Shown: positions 24,833-32,381 of the stretch, in pieces
Layout of the letters: each line of letters begins with the position of its first letter
Numbering within the stretch: the first letter of the stretch is position 1
Program-made: the position numbers and the translations under genes
The notes under the pieces: model-generated
The model's database searches: none
What the model saw: the letters and a program-made list of their open reading frames with translations, nothing else
What the model was told of the DNA's origin: nothing
DNA from: Paludibacteraceae bacterium
GTDB lineage: Bacteria; Bacteroidota; Bacteroidia; Bacteroidales; Paludibacteraceae
Assembly: GCA_024405815.1 (NCBI GenBank)
Contig: JAKSNX010000008.1
Span: 1 to 43,215, forward strand
Length of the DNA: 43,215 nucleotides
Direction: 5' to 3'

Positions 24833-25960
24833 TCAAGAGTGTGTGATTTTGTATAAAAGTAAATCATCGCAATTCTGATATACTTCATCAAAAATTTCAT
24901 GACACCGTTTTGTGGTCATTTTTATTTTTGTGCCTACGGCAATAAAGTCATTGATGGTAGGATAGCCGGTGGCGTTTACTGATGTTGCGTGTTGCCCATT
25001 GTACCCTTCTGTGCAGAGTGTTAAATCGTAGGCTGGAGCCAAATGCCAGACAAACTTGCCATCTGTATCTTTGCGGACTAAAAAACTGAAATTCTTACAA
25101 TGGTCATCCTTGTTATCTGTAAGGTAGTTGAACACCATTCTGCGATACATCTCCTCTACGTATTTCTGATTCTGTGTCAAATATCCTGTTAATGCCAACA
25201 GATTAGTATAGTCAAGTACTGGATTTAAAATGGACAAACACAATAAACCACCTGCTGTTGCCACGTGAATGCGTTCACCATCGGGTGTAATGTCGAAACG
25301 TCTGCTTGCAAAGTATTTTCCATTTATAAGTTTAAAATCGGGTACGTCAATGCCACACTTGCGAGCCACCTCATTGTAGTGATGCTCTTGTAATCCCATA
25401 TCATTGGAATCGTATGTATGACGAAACTTTACAAGCCAATGTCCTTCTTTGTCTGAGAATACCGCTTTAGGTCGGCAACCACCGCTATTGCCGCTATTGT
25501 AGAGAAGTAGTCCGGCATCTGTATCCTGTTTTTCTTTAAGTACTTCTATCGCCTTTTTTTGAAGTAAATCAAAGTCGGTCACTTCTTCTTCTTTGTAAAT
25601 AGTGGTCTCCGGTAGATAAGTTAATGCACCCATGCCTCCTGTGCCAATAATGCTCAATCGTTCAATGACAGAAAGATTCCTATCGTCAATACCATTTTTT
25701 AGTAAGGTTTTGTGCAGGAGATATCTTCCGTATCCGTCTGGTAGGCTGTCTTCAAAAACGCCAAAGTTACCATATAGTGGAGTTGGATTGGCAACGAATA
25801 ACCCCGATTTTAATGGTAACTCCAAAGGAGATATACTGAACCCTTGGGCTATCCATTGTGGATTGTACTCAAAAATTATTCTTTTATCATCGGGTGTTAA
25901 AGAAATAGTCCCTACGATATCGTTATGGTATTTTACTGTAAGTTTATCTATTCTAATCAT
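24833..25960 (-). CDS. hipA: HipA-family serine/threonine kinase toxin
   Basis: HipA toxins phosphorylate a translation factor (the glutamyl-tRNA synthetase in E. coli) and cause growth arrest. The 375-residue protein has the N-terminal subdomain (about 1-110, with PLYGNFGVFEDSLPDGYGRY). A glycine-rich loop GNSGGCRPK follows at 157-165. The catalytic segment is DNKDDHCKNF (285-290 for DDHCKN) and the metal-binding Asp lies in APAYDLTL (D312). All kinase motifs are present. The start overlaps the upstream HTH gene stop (ATGA), as expected for a hipBA pair. Its 3' end overlaps the remnant of the ORF6N paralog, so the two genes are convergent. Confidence 0.92.
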   Translation of the reverse strand: MIRIDKLTVKYHNDIVGTISLTPDDKRIIFEYNPQWIAQGFSISPLELPLKSGLFVANPTPLYGNFGVFEDSLPDGYGRYLLHKTLLKNGIDDRNLSVIERLSIIGTGGMGALTYLPETTIYKEEEVTDFDLLQKKAIEVLKEKQDTDAGLLLYNSGNSGGCRPKAVFSDKEGHWLVKFRHTYDSNDMGLQEHHYNEVARKCGIDVPDFKLINGKYFASRRFDITPDGERIHVATAGGLLCLSILNPVLDYTNLLALTGYLTQNQKYVEEMYRRMVFNYLTDNKDDHCKNFSFLVRKDTDGKFVWHLAPAYDLTLCTEGYNGQHATSVNATGYPTINDFIAVGTKIKMTTKRCHEIFDEVYQNCDDLLLYKITHS

Positions 25961-26286
25961 TTTCTATAGGCTCTTTTCTTTCCTTTGTTTTTACGTATTT
26001 GTGTCAGTTCCTCCATAGTGGAGTACTTTGGACTTGTAAATATATTTTTAATCTCCGATGTGTAACCTAATGCAATAGAGACACCAATAAGGTTTTTTAA
26101 TGAAATTAACCCTTTTTGTTCAAACCTTATTATGTTACTTACCGATATACCGGATATTTCAGCAACTTGCTCTCTGGTCAAATTTTTTTCTATTCTTCGC
26201 TTTCTGAAGTCGCTGGCAATAGATGTGGCAATGTCATTGGTATTGCATTGCGTGTAATTATCTAAAAGTGATAATATATTATTCAT
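25957..26286 (-). CDS. hipB: HipB-like antitoxin, XRE family
   Basis: A 109-residue DNA-binding protein with a Cro/C1-type helix-turn-helix at about residues 28-82 (RIEKNLTREQVAEISGISVS and NIIRFEQKG). It lies directly upstream of hipA with a 4-base overlap. HipB proteins bind HipA and repress the operon. A candidate operator, GATAA-N4-TTATC at 26311-26324, sits at the expected transcription start. Confidence 0.88.
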   Translation of the reverse strand: MNNILSLLDNYTQCNTNDIATSIASDFRKRRIEKNLTREQVAEISGISVSNIIRFEQKGLISLKNLIGVSIALGYTSEIKNIFTSPKYSTMEELTQIRKNKGKKRAYRK

Positions 26287-26310
26287 AAACGTACTATTTG
26301 ATATATTATA

Positions 26311-26361
26311 GATAAAATGTTATCACTTGCAAAGATAATGTTTTTGAATTATTTTAGCAAA
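26311..26361 (-). promoter_or_regulatory. hipBA promoter and candidate operator
   Basis: Minus-strand -33 TTTG (26358-26361) and -7 TATCTTTG (26330-26337), 20 bases apart. The inverted repeat GATAA-AATG-TTATC (26311-26324) overlaps the predicted start and could bind HipB. Confidence 0.6.
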
Positions 26362-26395
26362 TAAAATACTAATAAAACGAACCATCCATAAGTGT

Positions 26396-27061
26396 TTACC
26401 GCAAGCACTGCCAGATGGGGTCTGAGGGTAGGGGTGCCTCTATGGTTATGGGAAGTTTGCTTACGGGGTGGATAAACTCTATGCGTCTGGCGTGCAGTGA
26501 TATGCCTCCGTCCTTGTTTGAGCGTGGGAATCCGTATTTAAGGTCTCCTTTTATGGGGCACCCGATGGCGGATAGTTGGCAGCGTATCTGGTGATGTCTG
26601 CCTGTTTGTAAATCAATCTCAAGTAGGGTGTAGTTATCTGAATGCCCTATAACCCTGTAACTTAAGATGGCCTCTTTGGCACCTGCCTTAGGTGTGGTGT
26701 ATGCAAAAGACTTGTTCTGTTTCTCATTGCGTACAAGATAGTGGGTTATGGTGGCTTCGGGTTGCTTTGGTGTGTTCTTTACTATTGCCCAATATGTTTT
26801 CTTTAGGTTGTGTACACGGAGCATTTCATTAAAACGCTCTAAAGCCTTGCTGGTTTTGGCAAAAATAACAACACCGCTTACAGGGCGGTCAAGACGATGG
26901 GTTACACCGCAAAAAACATTGCCAGGTTTATTGTATTTCTCTTTTAGGTATTGCTTTACGCTCTCTACAAGTGGAGTGTCGCCCGTCTTGTCGCCTTGCA
27001 CAATCTCTCCTACAGCCTTATTGACTGCAATTAGGTGATTATCTTCATAAAGCACTTCCAT
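26396..27061 (-). CDS. RluA-family pseudouridine synthase
   Basis: A 221-residue enzyme of the RluA/RsuA superfamily that converts uridine to pseudouridine in rRNA or tRNA. It has the catalytic motif HRLDRPVSG with D58 and the conserved TGRHHQIRCQL block. No S4 domain precedes the catalytic core, as in the short RluA type. The exact target cannot be told from sequence. It follows rlmB after 25 bases, in a recA-rlmB-rluA-type operon, with a short CCTTGACCC-type repeat in the gap. Confidence 0.9.
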   Translation of the reverse strand: MEVLYEDNHLIAVNKAVGEIVQGDKTGDTPLVESVKQYLKEKYNKPGNVFCGVTHRLDRPVSGVVIFAKTSKALERFNEMLRVHNLKKTYWAIVKNTPKQPEATITHYLVRNEKQNKSFAYTTPKAGAKEAILSYRVIGHSDNYTLLEIDLQTGRHHQIRCQLSAIGCPIKGDLKYGFPRSNKDGGISLHARRIEFIHPVSKLPITIEAPLPSDPIWQCLR

Positions 27062-27062
27062 A

Positions 27063-27095
27063 ATCCTTGACCCTTGTTCCTTGACCCTAGACCCT
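27063..27095. repeat. CCTTGACCCTTGTTCC-type repeat, copy 1
   Basis: Tandem variants of CCTTGACCC/CTTGTTCC fill the rluA-rlmB gap and reach into the end of rlmB. Related sequence occurs at 32321-32381. Confidence 0.6.
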
Positions 27096-27815
27096 TTGCT
27101 TTACCGCTTCGTAAATTAGGATTCCAGCCGCTACAGAAACATTGAGCGATTGGATACTGCCAAGTAGTGGAATGCGTACTTGCTCATCACACAGAGCCAT
27201 AATCTCTGGCGATATGCCTTTATCCTCGGCACCCATAACTATGGCTATAGGCTCTGAATAAGAGATGTCTGTGTAGTTCTGAACTGCTTTCTCTGATGCG
27301 GCTATAATCTTAAGTCCTGAGTCTTTAAGGTAGTTTACTATATACTCAAGATTATGCTCACGGCATACAGGTATAGAGAGTAGGGCACCTGCTGAGGTTT
27401 TTATGGCATCGGCATTTACGGGGGCGGTGCTGGTCTGTGATGTTACTATGGCATCAACGCCCGCACACTCACATGTACGGGCTATGGCACCAAAATTTCT
27501 TACATCTGTAACACCGTCAAGTATAACTATAAACGGACTTTTAGCGTCCTCATAAAGTTTTGGTATTATGTGGGTTATACGCTGATACTCAATGGGCGAT
27601 ATAAACGCTACAGTACCCTGATGGTTCTTTTTGGTAATGCGGTCAATTTTCTCTACAGGCACACGGAAAACGGGTATATTATGCCCTTTAACTGCGTTGT
27701 AAAGCTCTTTGGCAAGGTCACTTTGAGCATCTTTTTTAAGATATATTTTCTCTATCTCCTTACCCGATTCTATAGCCTCAATTACAGCTCTGAAACCAAA
27801 TACATAATTATCCAT
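27087..27815 (-). CDS. rlmB: 23S rRNA 2'-O-methyltransferase RlmB (SpoU family)
   Basis: RlmB methylates the ribose of G2251 in 23S rRNA. The 242-residue protein has the N-terminal SpoU substrate-binding domain (about 1-75). The trefoil-knot MTase motifs follow: motif 1 GVTDVRNFGAIARTCE (101-116), motif 2 IVMGAEDKGIS (192-202) and motif 3 IPLLGSIQSLNVSVAAG (215-231). The start overlaps the recA stop by one base (TAATG). Confidence 0.92.
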   Translation of the reverse strand: MDNYVFGFRAVIEAIESGKEIEKIYLKKDAQSDLAKELYNAVKGHNIPVFRVPVEKIDRITKKNHQGTVAFISPIEYQRITHIIPKLYEDAKSPFIVILDGVTDVRNFGAIARTCECAGVDAIVTSQTSTAPVNADAIKTSAGALLSIPVCREHNLEYIVNYLKDSGLKIIAASEKAVQNYTDISYSEPIAIVMGAEDKGISPEIMALCDEQVRIPLLGSIQSLNVSVAAGILIYEAVKQRV

Positions 27816-28822
27816 TATTTATTCAATGCCTCCATTATCTTGCCTTCAATCTCTGCTGCAAGTTCAGGGTTATCTTCTATCAACTTTTTGGTGGCATCAC
27901 GTCCTTGTGCTAACTTGCTGTCTCCGTAGCTGAACCAAGAGCCACTCTTTTTAAGAATGCCTGTATCTACGCCTAAATCCACAATCTCTCCGCTTCTTGA
28001 TATTCCCTCACCAAACATAATGTCAAACTCTGCCTTGCGGAACGGTGGAGCCACCTTGTTTTTTACTACCTTTACTCTGGTCTGGTTTCCTATAACCTCA
28101 TCTCCCTCTTTAATAGGTGATACACGGCGTATATCCAAACGTACTGATGCAAAGTATTTTAGTGCGTTACCGCCTGTGGTGGTCTCTGGATTACCAAACA
28201 TAATGCCTATTTTCTCGCGTAGTTGGTTAATGAAAATACAGCATGTATTGGTCTTGCTTATGTTTGCAGTAAGTTTACGCAGTGCCTGTGACATAAGCCT
28301 TGCCTGCAATCCTACTTTGTTATCACCCATATCGCCCTCTATCTCTGCCTTAGGTGTAAGGGCTGCCACAGAGTCTATAACTATAATATCTATGGCAGAT
28401 GAACGGATTAGCTGGTCTGCAATCTCAAGTGCCTGCTCTCCGTTATCGGGTTGGGAAATAAACAGGTTCTCTACATCTACGCCAAGTTTTTCTGCATAAA
28501 AGCGGTCAAATGCGTGCTCTGCATCTATAATTGCGGCAATTCCGCCCGCTTTCTGAGCCTCTGCTATGGCGTGTATGGCAAGTGTTGTCTTACCCGATGA
28601 CTCAGGACCATAAATCTCTACAACTCTGCCTCTTGGATAACCACCTACACCAAGTGCAAGGTTTAATCCCACAGAGCCTGTAGGTATTACCTGTACATCA
28701 ACTACATGGTCATCGCCCATTTTCATAATGGTGCCTTTGCCATGGTCTTTCTCAATCTTGTCAATGGCAAGTTGGAGTGCCTTAAGTTTCTCCAATGCCG
28801 GTTTTTGTGTTTCGTCTGCCAT
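27815..28822 (-). CDS. recA: RecA recombinase
   Basis: RecA forms filaments on single-stranded DNA, drives strand exchange and stimulates LexA cleavage. The 335-residue protein has Walker [10 protein letters not shown] (72-80), the MAW/Walker B region ([20 protein letters not shown], in part) and the L2 loop [20 protein letters not shown]. The length and order are normal. It is the first gene of the operon with rlmB and the pseudouridine synthase, with its own promoter at 28869-28900. Confidence 0.97.
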   Translation of the reverse strand: MADETQKPALEKLKALQLAIDKIEKDHGKGTIMKMGDDHVVDVQVIPTGSVGLNLALGVGGYPRGRVVEIYGPESSGKTTLAIHAIAEAQKAGGIAAIIDAEHAFDRFYAEKLGVDVENLFISQPDNGEQALEIADQLIRSSAIDIIVIDSVAALTPKAEIEGDMGDNKVGLQARLMSQALRKLTANISKTNTCCIFINQLREKIGIMFGNPETTTGGNALKYFASVRLDIRRVSPIKEGDEVIGNQTRVKVVKNKVAPPFRKAEFDIMFGEGISRSGEIVDLGVDTGILKKSGSWFSYGDSKLAQGRDATKKLIEDNPELAAEIEGKIMEALNK

Positions 28823-28868
28823 AATAATAGTTGATTGTTATATTCGTTATTATTTTTTGCGTGTAGTG

Positions 28869-28900
28869 CAAAGATAAGAAGAAATATTTGTTTTGTCAAA
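28869..28900 (-). promoter_or_regulatory. recA promoter
   Basis: Minus-strand -33 TTTG (28897-28900) and -7 TATCTTTG (28869-28876), 20 bases apart. The leader to the ATG is about 40 bases. Confidence 0.7.
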
Positions 28901-28930
28901 TGGGAATTTGCCCAAATAATCAACAATTTT

Positions 28931-28990
28931 AACAAATTGTAACTATAGGTTACTAAAAAAATAAGGAATTGCAACTTTTAGTTACAATCC
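28931..28990. other. Inverted repeats upstream of recA
   Basis: ATTGTAACT and AGTTACAAT form perfect 9-base arms about 40 bases apart, and a nested GTAAC-TATAG-GTTAC lies inside the left half. No gene is seen in 28823-29077. These could be regulator sites for recA or the terminator region of the ilv-eptA unit. Confidence 0.4.
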
Positions 28991-29026
28991 CCTTTTAAAC
29001 TTTTAACTTTTTTTAACATTTGATAT

Positions 29027-29067
29027 AGAGATTCTTCGCTCCACTTCGTTCCGCTCAGAATGACGAG
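29027..29067. repeat. GTCATTCTGAG-type interspersed repeat
   Basis: GAGATTCTTCGCTCC...CGCTCAGAATGACGAG lies just after the eptA-like gene. This sequence type is a well-known dispersed intergenic repeat in many environmental and Bacteroidetes genomes. A degenerate inverted copy lies at 9871. Confidence 0.7.
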
Positions 29068-29077
29068 ATTGGAGATG

Positions 29078-30601
29078 CTATGGCAGAATAAACAGATTCA
29101 TCTGCTCATCATACACCGGACTCTCTATGCCCAAGAATTTAAGTACGCTATGGAACACGTGGTGTTGCGTTGCTTTCTGTAGCGGTTTGAATTTGACATC
29201 GGGATTGGAAGCCCAGACTATAAACGGAATCTCATACTGCTCTTTAGGTGCCATACTGATGGGAACACCGTGCATATATAGGTTCTTCTCTCCAAGCGAT
29301 TCTCCGTGGTCTGACACAAATATCATAGTGCTGTTCCAATCGGTAAGTTCCTTTAGGTCTGATATGATTTTGCTTAGCAGATAATCTGTGTAGATAATGG
29401 AGTTATCGTAGGCGTTTATCAGTTCATTGTGAGTGCATTTGCTTAACTCCACGTTATCACATACAGGTGCGAATATCTCAAACTCTTTGGGGTATTTCTC
29501 ATTATACGATGGTCCGTGGCTTGTGCTTGAGTGCAGAATAATAAGCACCTTGTTTTTCCCACTCTCTAAGATATGCTCTTTAAGCCCATAAATCAGCGAT
29601 TCATCATAATTGCAGTTATCTCCTTGACACTCTTTTGTTACATCGGGTCCAAATTTCACTTTCTCTATGTGTAGTGGAGGTTCTCCCCAGTTTGTGCTTC
29701 TCCACTGAACATCTACGCCACTGCGATACAGATAGTTAGGTAGTGGCTCATATAGGTCATCTGTAGGGGTATGCTCTAGTATGGCTTTTACTCCGGCTGT
29801 GGTGTAAGTGGCGTAAGAGTCTGCATTATACCATTTTAGCCCCGATATCTGAGTTAACTGCGGATTTGTGTTTTTGCCGTAACCATATAGTGAGAAGTGG
29901 TCTCTTCTGGCAGATTCGCCTATTACAAGCACCACTACATCTTTTTCATCGTTGGCAATGGTGGCATCGGGTAAAAGAATCTCCTCTCTGTTCTGCTGAG
30001 CCTCATGAACCTTTAGCCTTACCGTATTTACAATGTATGACCAAGGTAGCAACAGACTGCCTATAACAGGTGCATGACGGTCTATCCAAGTCCAGTTGGT
30101 GGCATTGGCAAATGCAAGTACAAGCACTATAAGCAGCGATATGCCTACCGCCTTGCCAAATTTTTTCCAAGAGCCGTACTTTATTTTTATAATGAATAGC
30201 AATACACATGGCACTATGCCCATAAATAGCAGATAGAGTATTGCCGCCCACGATGTGTAACTTGTGGCTTCGGCATAGTTTGTGTTATATACATTGCTCA
30301 TCATAGTATCGTCTAACATAACATCGTAAGTGTTTATGAAATAGATACTTATAGAGTTTAGTATAAAAGTTATGGCTATCAGAATCTTACCTACAAGCCT
30401 GCCAAGAAACAGTGTAAGGTAAAAACCAAAAAAGTTTGCAACCAGCATAATCACAAGCAGACTTGCCATTATGCAGAATCCGTTAAAATCGCAGTTTATA
30501 TTACCCGATACATAACTGTAGAACGGAATATGAAACAGCAGCAGGTTAATAATGCTTAACACTGCTGCTGTAACGGTTATGTTTATATCTTTCTTAAACA
30601 T
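29078..30601 (-). CDS. EptA-like phosphoethanolamine transferase (sulfatase fold)
   Basis: Inner-membrane enzyme that moves phosphoethanolamine onto lipid A or another surface glycolipid. It has 507 residues: five hydrophobic segments (about 10-30, 42-62, 70-90, 118-140, 152-168) and then a periplasmic alkaline-phosphatase-like domain. The nucleophile motif is VIGESARRDHFSLYGYGKNT, with Ser230 where E. coli EptA has Thr. Metal residues are seen in SDHGESLGEKN. The start overlaps the ilvC stop by one base (TAATG), an unexpected partner for an amino acid operon. Confidence 0.88.
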   Translation of the reverse strand: MFKKDINITVTAAVLSIINLLLFHIPFYSYVSGNINCDFNGFCIMASLLVIMLVANFFGFYLTLFLGRLVGKILIAITFILNSISIYFINTYDVMLDDTMMSNVYNTNYAEATSYTSWAAILYLLFMGIVPCVLLFIIKIKYGSWKKFGKAVGISLLIVLVLAFANATNWTWIDRHAPVIGSLLLPWSYIVNTVRLKVHEAQQNREEILLPDATIANDEKDVVVLVIGESARRDHFSLYGYGKNTNPQLTQISGLKWYNADSYATYTTAGVKAILEHTPTDDLYEPLPNYLYRSGVDVQWRSTNWGEPPLHIEKVKFGPDVTKECQGDNCNYDESLIYGLKEHILESGKNKVLIILHSSTSHGPSYNEKYPKEFEIFAPVCDNVELSKCTHNELINAYDNSIIYTDYLLSKIISDLKELTDWNSTMIFVSDHGESLGEKNLYMHGVPISMAPKEQYEIPFIVWASNPDVKFKPLQKATQHHVFHSVLKFLGIESPVYDEQMNLFILP

Positions 30602-31644
30602 TAATTGTTCTCCGGACGCAATTTTCTAACTACTGCACCTGCCTGCCACATCTCGCTATTGCGAAGTGCCTCTAGTTCTTTGTTCAGTTTCTCACGATAA
30701 TCTGGTTGAGAGTTTGAATCTATTGAGATTTGAGCCTCGTTACCGCATTTTACGCTTGCGTAAAGTTTTTGCATAACTGGCTTGATGGCATCGTGGAAAG
30801 GACCCATCCAGTCAAGAGCACCACGCTGTGCGGTGGTAGAACAGTTAGCATACATCCAATCCATACCATTCTCTGCAAATAGAGGGCCAAGTGATTGGGT
30901 AAGTTCCTCAACTGTCTCATTAAATGCCTCAGATGGCTCGTGTCCGTTCTCACGCAATGTTTCATATTGAGCAAGAAGCAAGCCTTGAATAGCACCCATA
31001 AGTGAGCCACGCTCGCCTGTAAGGTCTGATGTAGCCTCTTTAAGGAATGTAGTCTCAAACAAGTAGCCTGAACCTACACCTATACCAAGAGCAATTACAC
31101 GGTCAAATGCCTTACCTGTGGCATCTTGCCAAATGGCGTAAGATGAGTTAAGACCACGTCCTTGAAGGAACATACGGCGTAGTGATGTGCCTGAACCTTT
31201 AGGTGCAATCATAATAACATCTACATCTTTTGGAGGAACTATGCCTGTGCGGTCGTTCCAAGTGATACCAAAACCGTGTGAGAAATATAGTGCCTTACCC
31301 GGGGTAAGATTACGCTTTACAACAGGCCATTGCTCAATTTGAGCAGCATCAGAAAGCAGGTATTGTATAATGGTACCACGCTTGCAAGCCTCTTCTATCT
31401 CAAAAAGAGTCTCGCCCGGAACCCAACCATCAGCAACTGCCTTATCCCAAGTCTTGCCTTTACGCTGACCAACTATAACGTTGAATCCGTTGTCTCTAAG
31501 GTTTAGTGATTGACCTGGACCTTGAACACCGTAACCTATTACGGCAATAGTTTCATTCTTTAACACCTCACGAGCCTTCTCTAATGGGAACTCGGTGCGG
31601 GTAACAACATTCTCTATTACACCGCCAAAATTAATCTGTGCCAT
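30601..31644 (-). CDS. ilvC: Ketol-acid reductoisomerase
   Basis: IlvC converts acetolactate or acetohydroxybutyrate to the dihydroxy acids in valine, leucine and isoleucine synthesis. The 347-residue protein has the Rossmann motif IAVIGYGVQGPGQSLNLRDN (in part) near residue 35. The knotted catalytic domain includes DLTGERGSLMGAIQGLL and GPFHDAIKP. It is the fourth gene of ilvD-ilvB-ilvN-ilvC. A -7 box upstream (31687-31694) may give it an extra promoter. Confidence 0.96.
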   Translation of the reverse strand: MAQINFGGVIENVVTRTEFPLEKAREVLKNETIAVIGYGVQGPGQSLNLRDNGFNVIVGQRKGKTWDKAVADGWVPGETLFEIEEACKRGTIIQYLLSDAAQIEQWPVVKRNLTPGKALYFSHGFGITWNDRTGIVPPKDVDVIMIAPKGSGTSLRRMFLQGRGLNSSYAIWQDATGKAFDRVIALGIGVGSGYLFETTFLKEATSDLTGERGSLMGAIQGLLLAQYETLRENGHEPSEAFNETVEELTQSLGPLFAENGMDWMYANCSTTAQRGALDWMGPFHDAIKPVMQKLYASVKCGNEAQISIDSNSQPDYREKLNKELEALRNSEMWQAGAVVRKLRPENN

Positions 31645-31686
31645 TTTTAAATTAGTTGATAACTATGTTAGTTTTTAAATTTTCTG

Positions 31687-31694
31687 CAAAGATA
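31687..31694 (-). promoter_or_regulatory. Possible internal -7 box before ilvC
   Basis: TATCTTTG on the minus strand, 43 bases before the ilvC ATG. The -33 position is occupied by AATTGAAA tandem repeats and has no TTG on this strand. Confidence 0.4.
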
Positions 31695-31703
31695 GTTAAA
31701 ATA

Positions 31704-31735
31704 ATTGAAAGTTGATAATTGAAAATTGAAAGTTA
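31704..31735. repeat. AATTGAAA tandem repeat
   Basis: Three to four imperfect units of ATAATTGAAA(GT) lie between ilvN and ilvC, next to the ATGTATG-type repeat. Confidence 0.6.
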
Positions 31736-31736
31736 T

Positions 31737-31760
31737 TCATACATCATACATCATACATCA
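31737..31760. repeat. ATGTATG-type dispersed short repeat, copy 4 (inverted)
   Basis: Three units on the minus strand. They encode the last residues (Asp-Val) and stop codon (TGA, 31751-31753) of ilvN. Confidence 0.75.
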
Positions 31761-32305
31761 ACTCCTTTACTCCTATACTCCTGAATTTTCTTCAGCATAT
31801 CGCTAAGTCTCTCCTTTTTGTCTTTGGTTATGGCAACGCGTCCACTGCGAATGAATTGCAGTACCCCGATACTCTGCTGAAGCTCATTAAACATATTTTG
31901 GGTCTCCTCATAAAGACCTGTCTTTTCAAGTACTATACAGTTCTCAAGCACCTCAAGCACGCGGGCATCATACTTGCGTATAATTGTTTCTATTCCACCC
32001 ATTGCAAGTACTTTGCCTGTCTCTATTTTGTAGAGTGCAATCTCCTGATAGATAAGCTCATCATCGGTGTTATAGTAAGCCTTTAGAATGTCTATACGCT
32101 TGTCTATCTGCTTAACCACATTCTTAATGGTGTCCTCATCTGTATAGGCTGTGATTGTAAACTTATGTATTCCTTTTATTGCAGACGGCGATACAGAGAG
32201 TGTCTCAATGTTGATTTGCCTGCGTGTGAATACAATGGTGATTTGGTTCAGAAGACCTGGTATGTTCTCTGAAAATACTGTTACGGTGTATAATTTTTTT
32301 TCCAT
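31751..32305 (-). CDS. ilvN: Acetolactate synthase small (regulatory) subunit
   Basis: The small subunit activates the catalytic subunit and mediates feedback inhibition by valine. The 184-residue protein has an N-terminal ACT domain (about 4-75: YTVTVFSENIPGLLNQITIV) and a C-terminal regulatory region (RSGRVAITK). The gene lies 74 bases after ilvB; the gap is filled by a GGGTCAAGG/CCTTGTCCC inverted repeat. Its 3' end is formed by the ATGTATG-type repeat. Confidence 0.92.
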   Translation of the reverse strand: MEKKLYTVTVFSENIPGLLNQITIVFTRRQINIETLSVSPSAIKGIHKFTITAYTDEDTIKNVVKQIDKRIDILKAYYNTDDELIYQEIALYKIETGKVLAMGGIETIIRKYDARVLEVLENCIVLEKTGLYEETQNMFNELQQSIGVLQFIRSGRVAITKDKKERLSDMLKKIQEYRSKGVDV

Positions 32306-32320
32306 AGATGTAAAAAAATA

Positions 32321-32381
32321 GGGTCAAGGATAAAGGGTCATGGGTCAAGTACTTGTCCCTTGTTCCTTGTCCCTTGTTCCT
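32321..32381. repeat. CCTTGTCCCTTGTTCC-type repeat, copy 2, self-complementary
   Basis: The left half is GGGTCAAGGATAAAGGGTCA and the right half TCCCTTGTTCCTTGTCCC, so the element can fold back on itself. It lies in the ilvB-ilvN gap and touches the ilvB stop. Confidence 0.65.
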
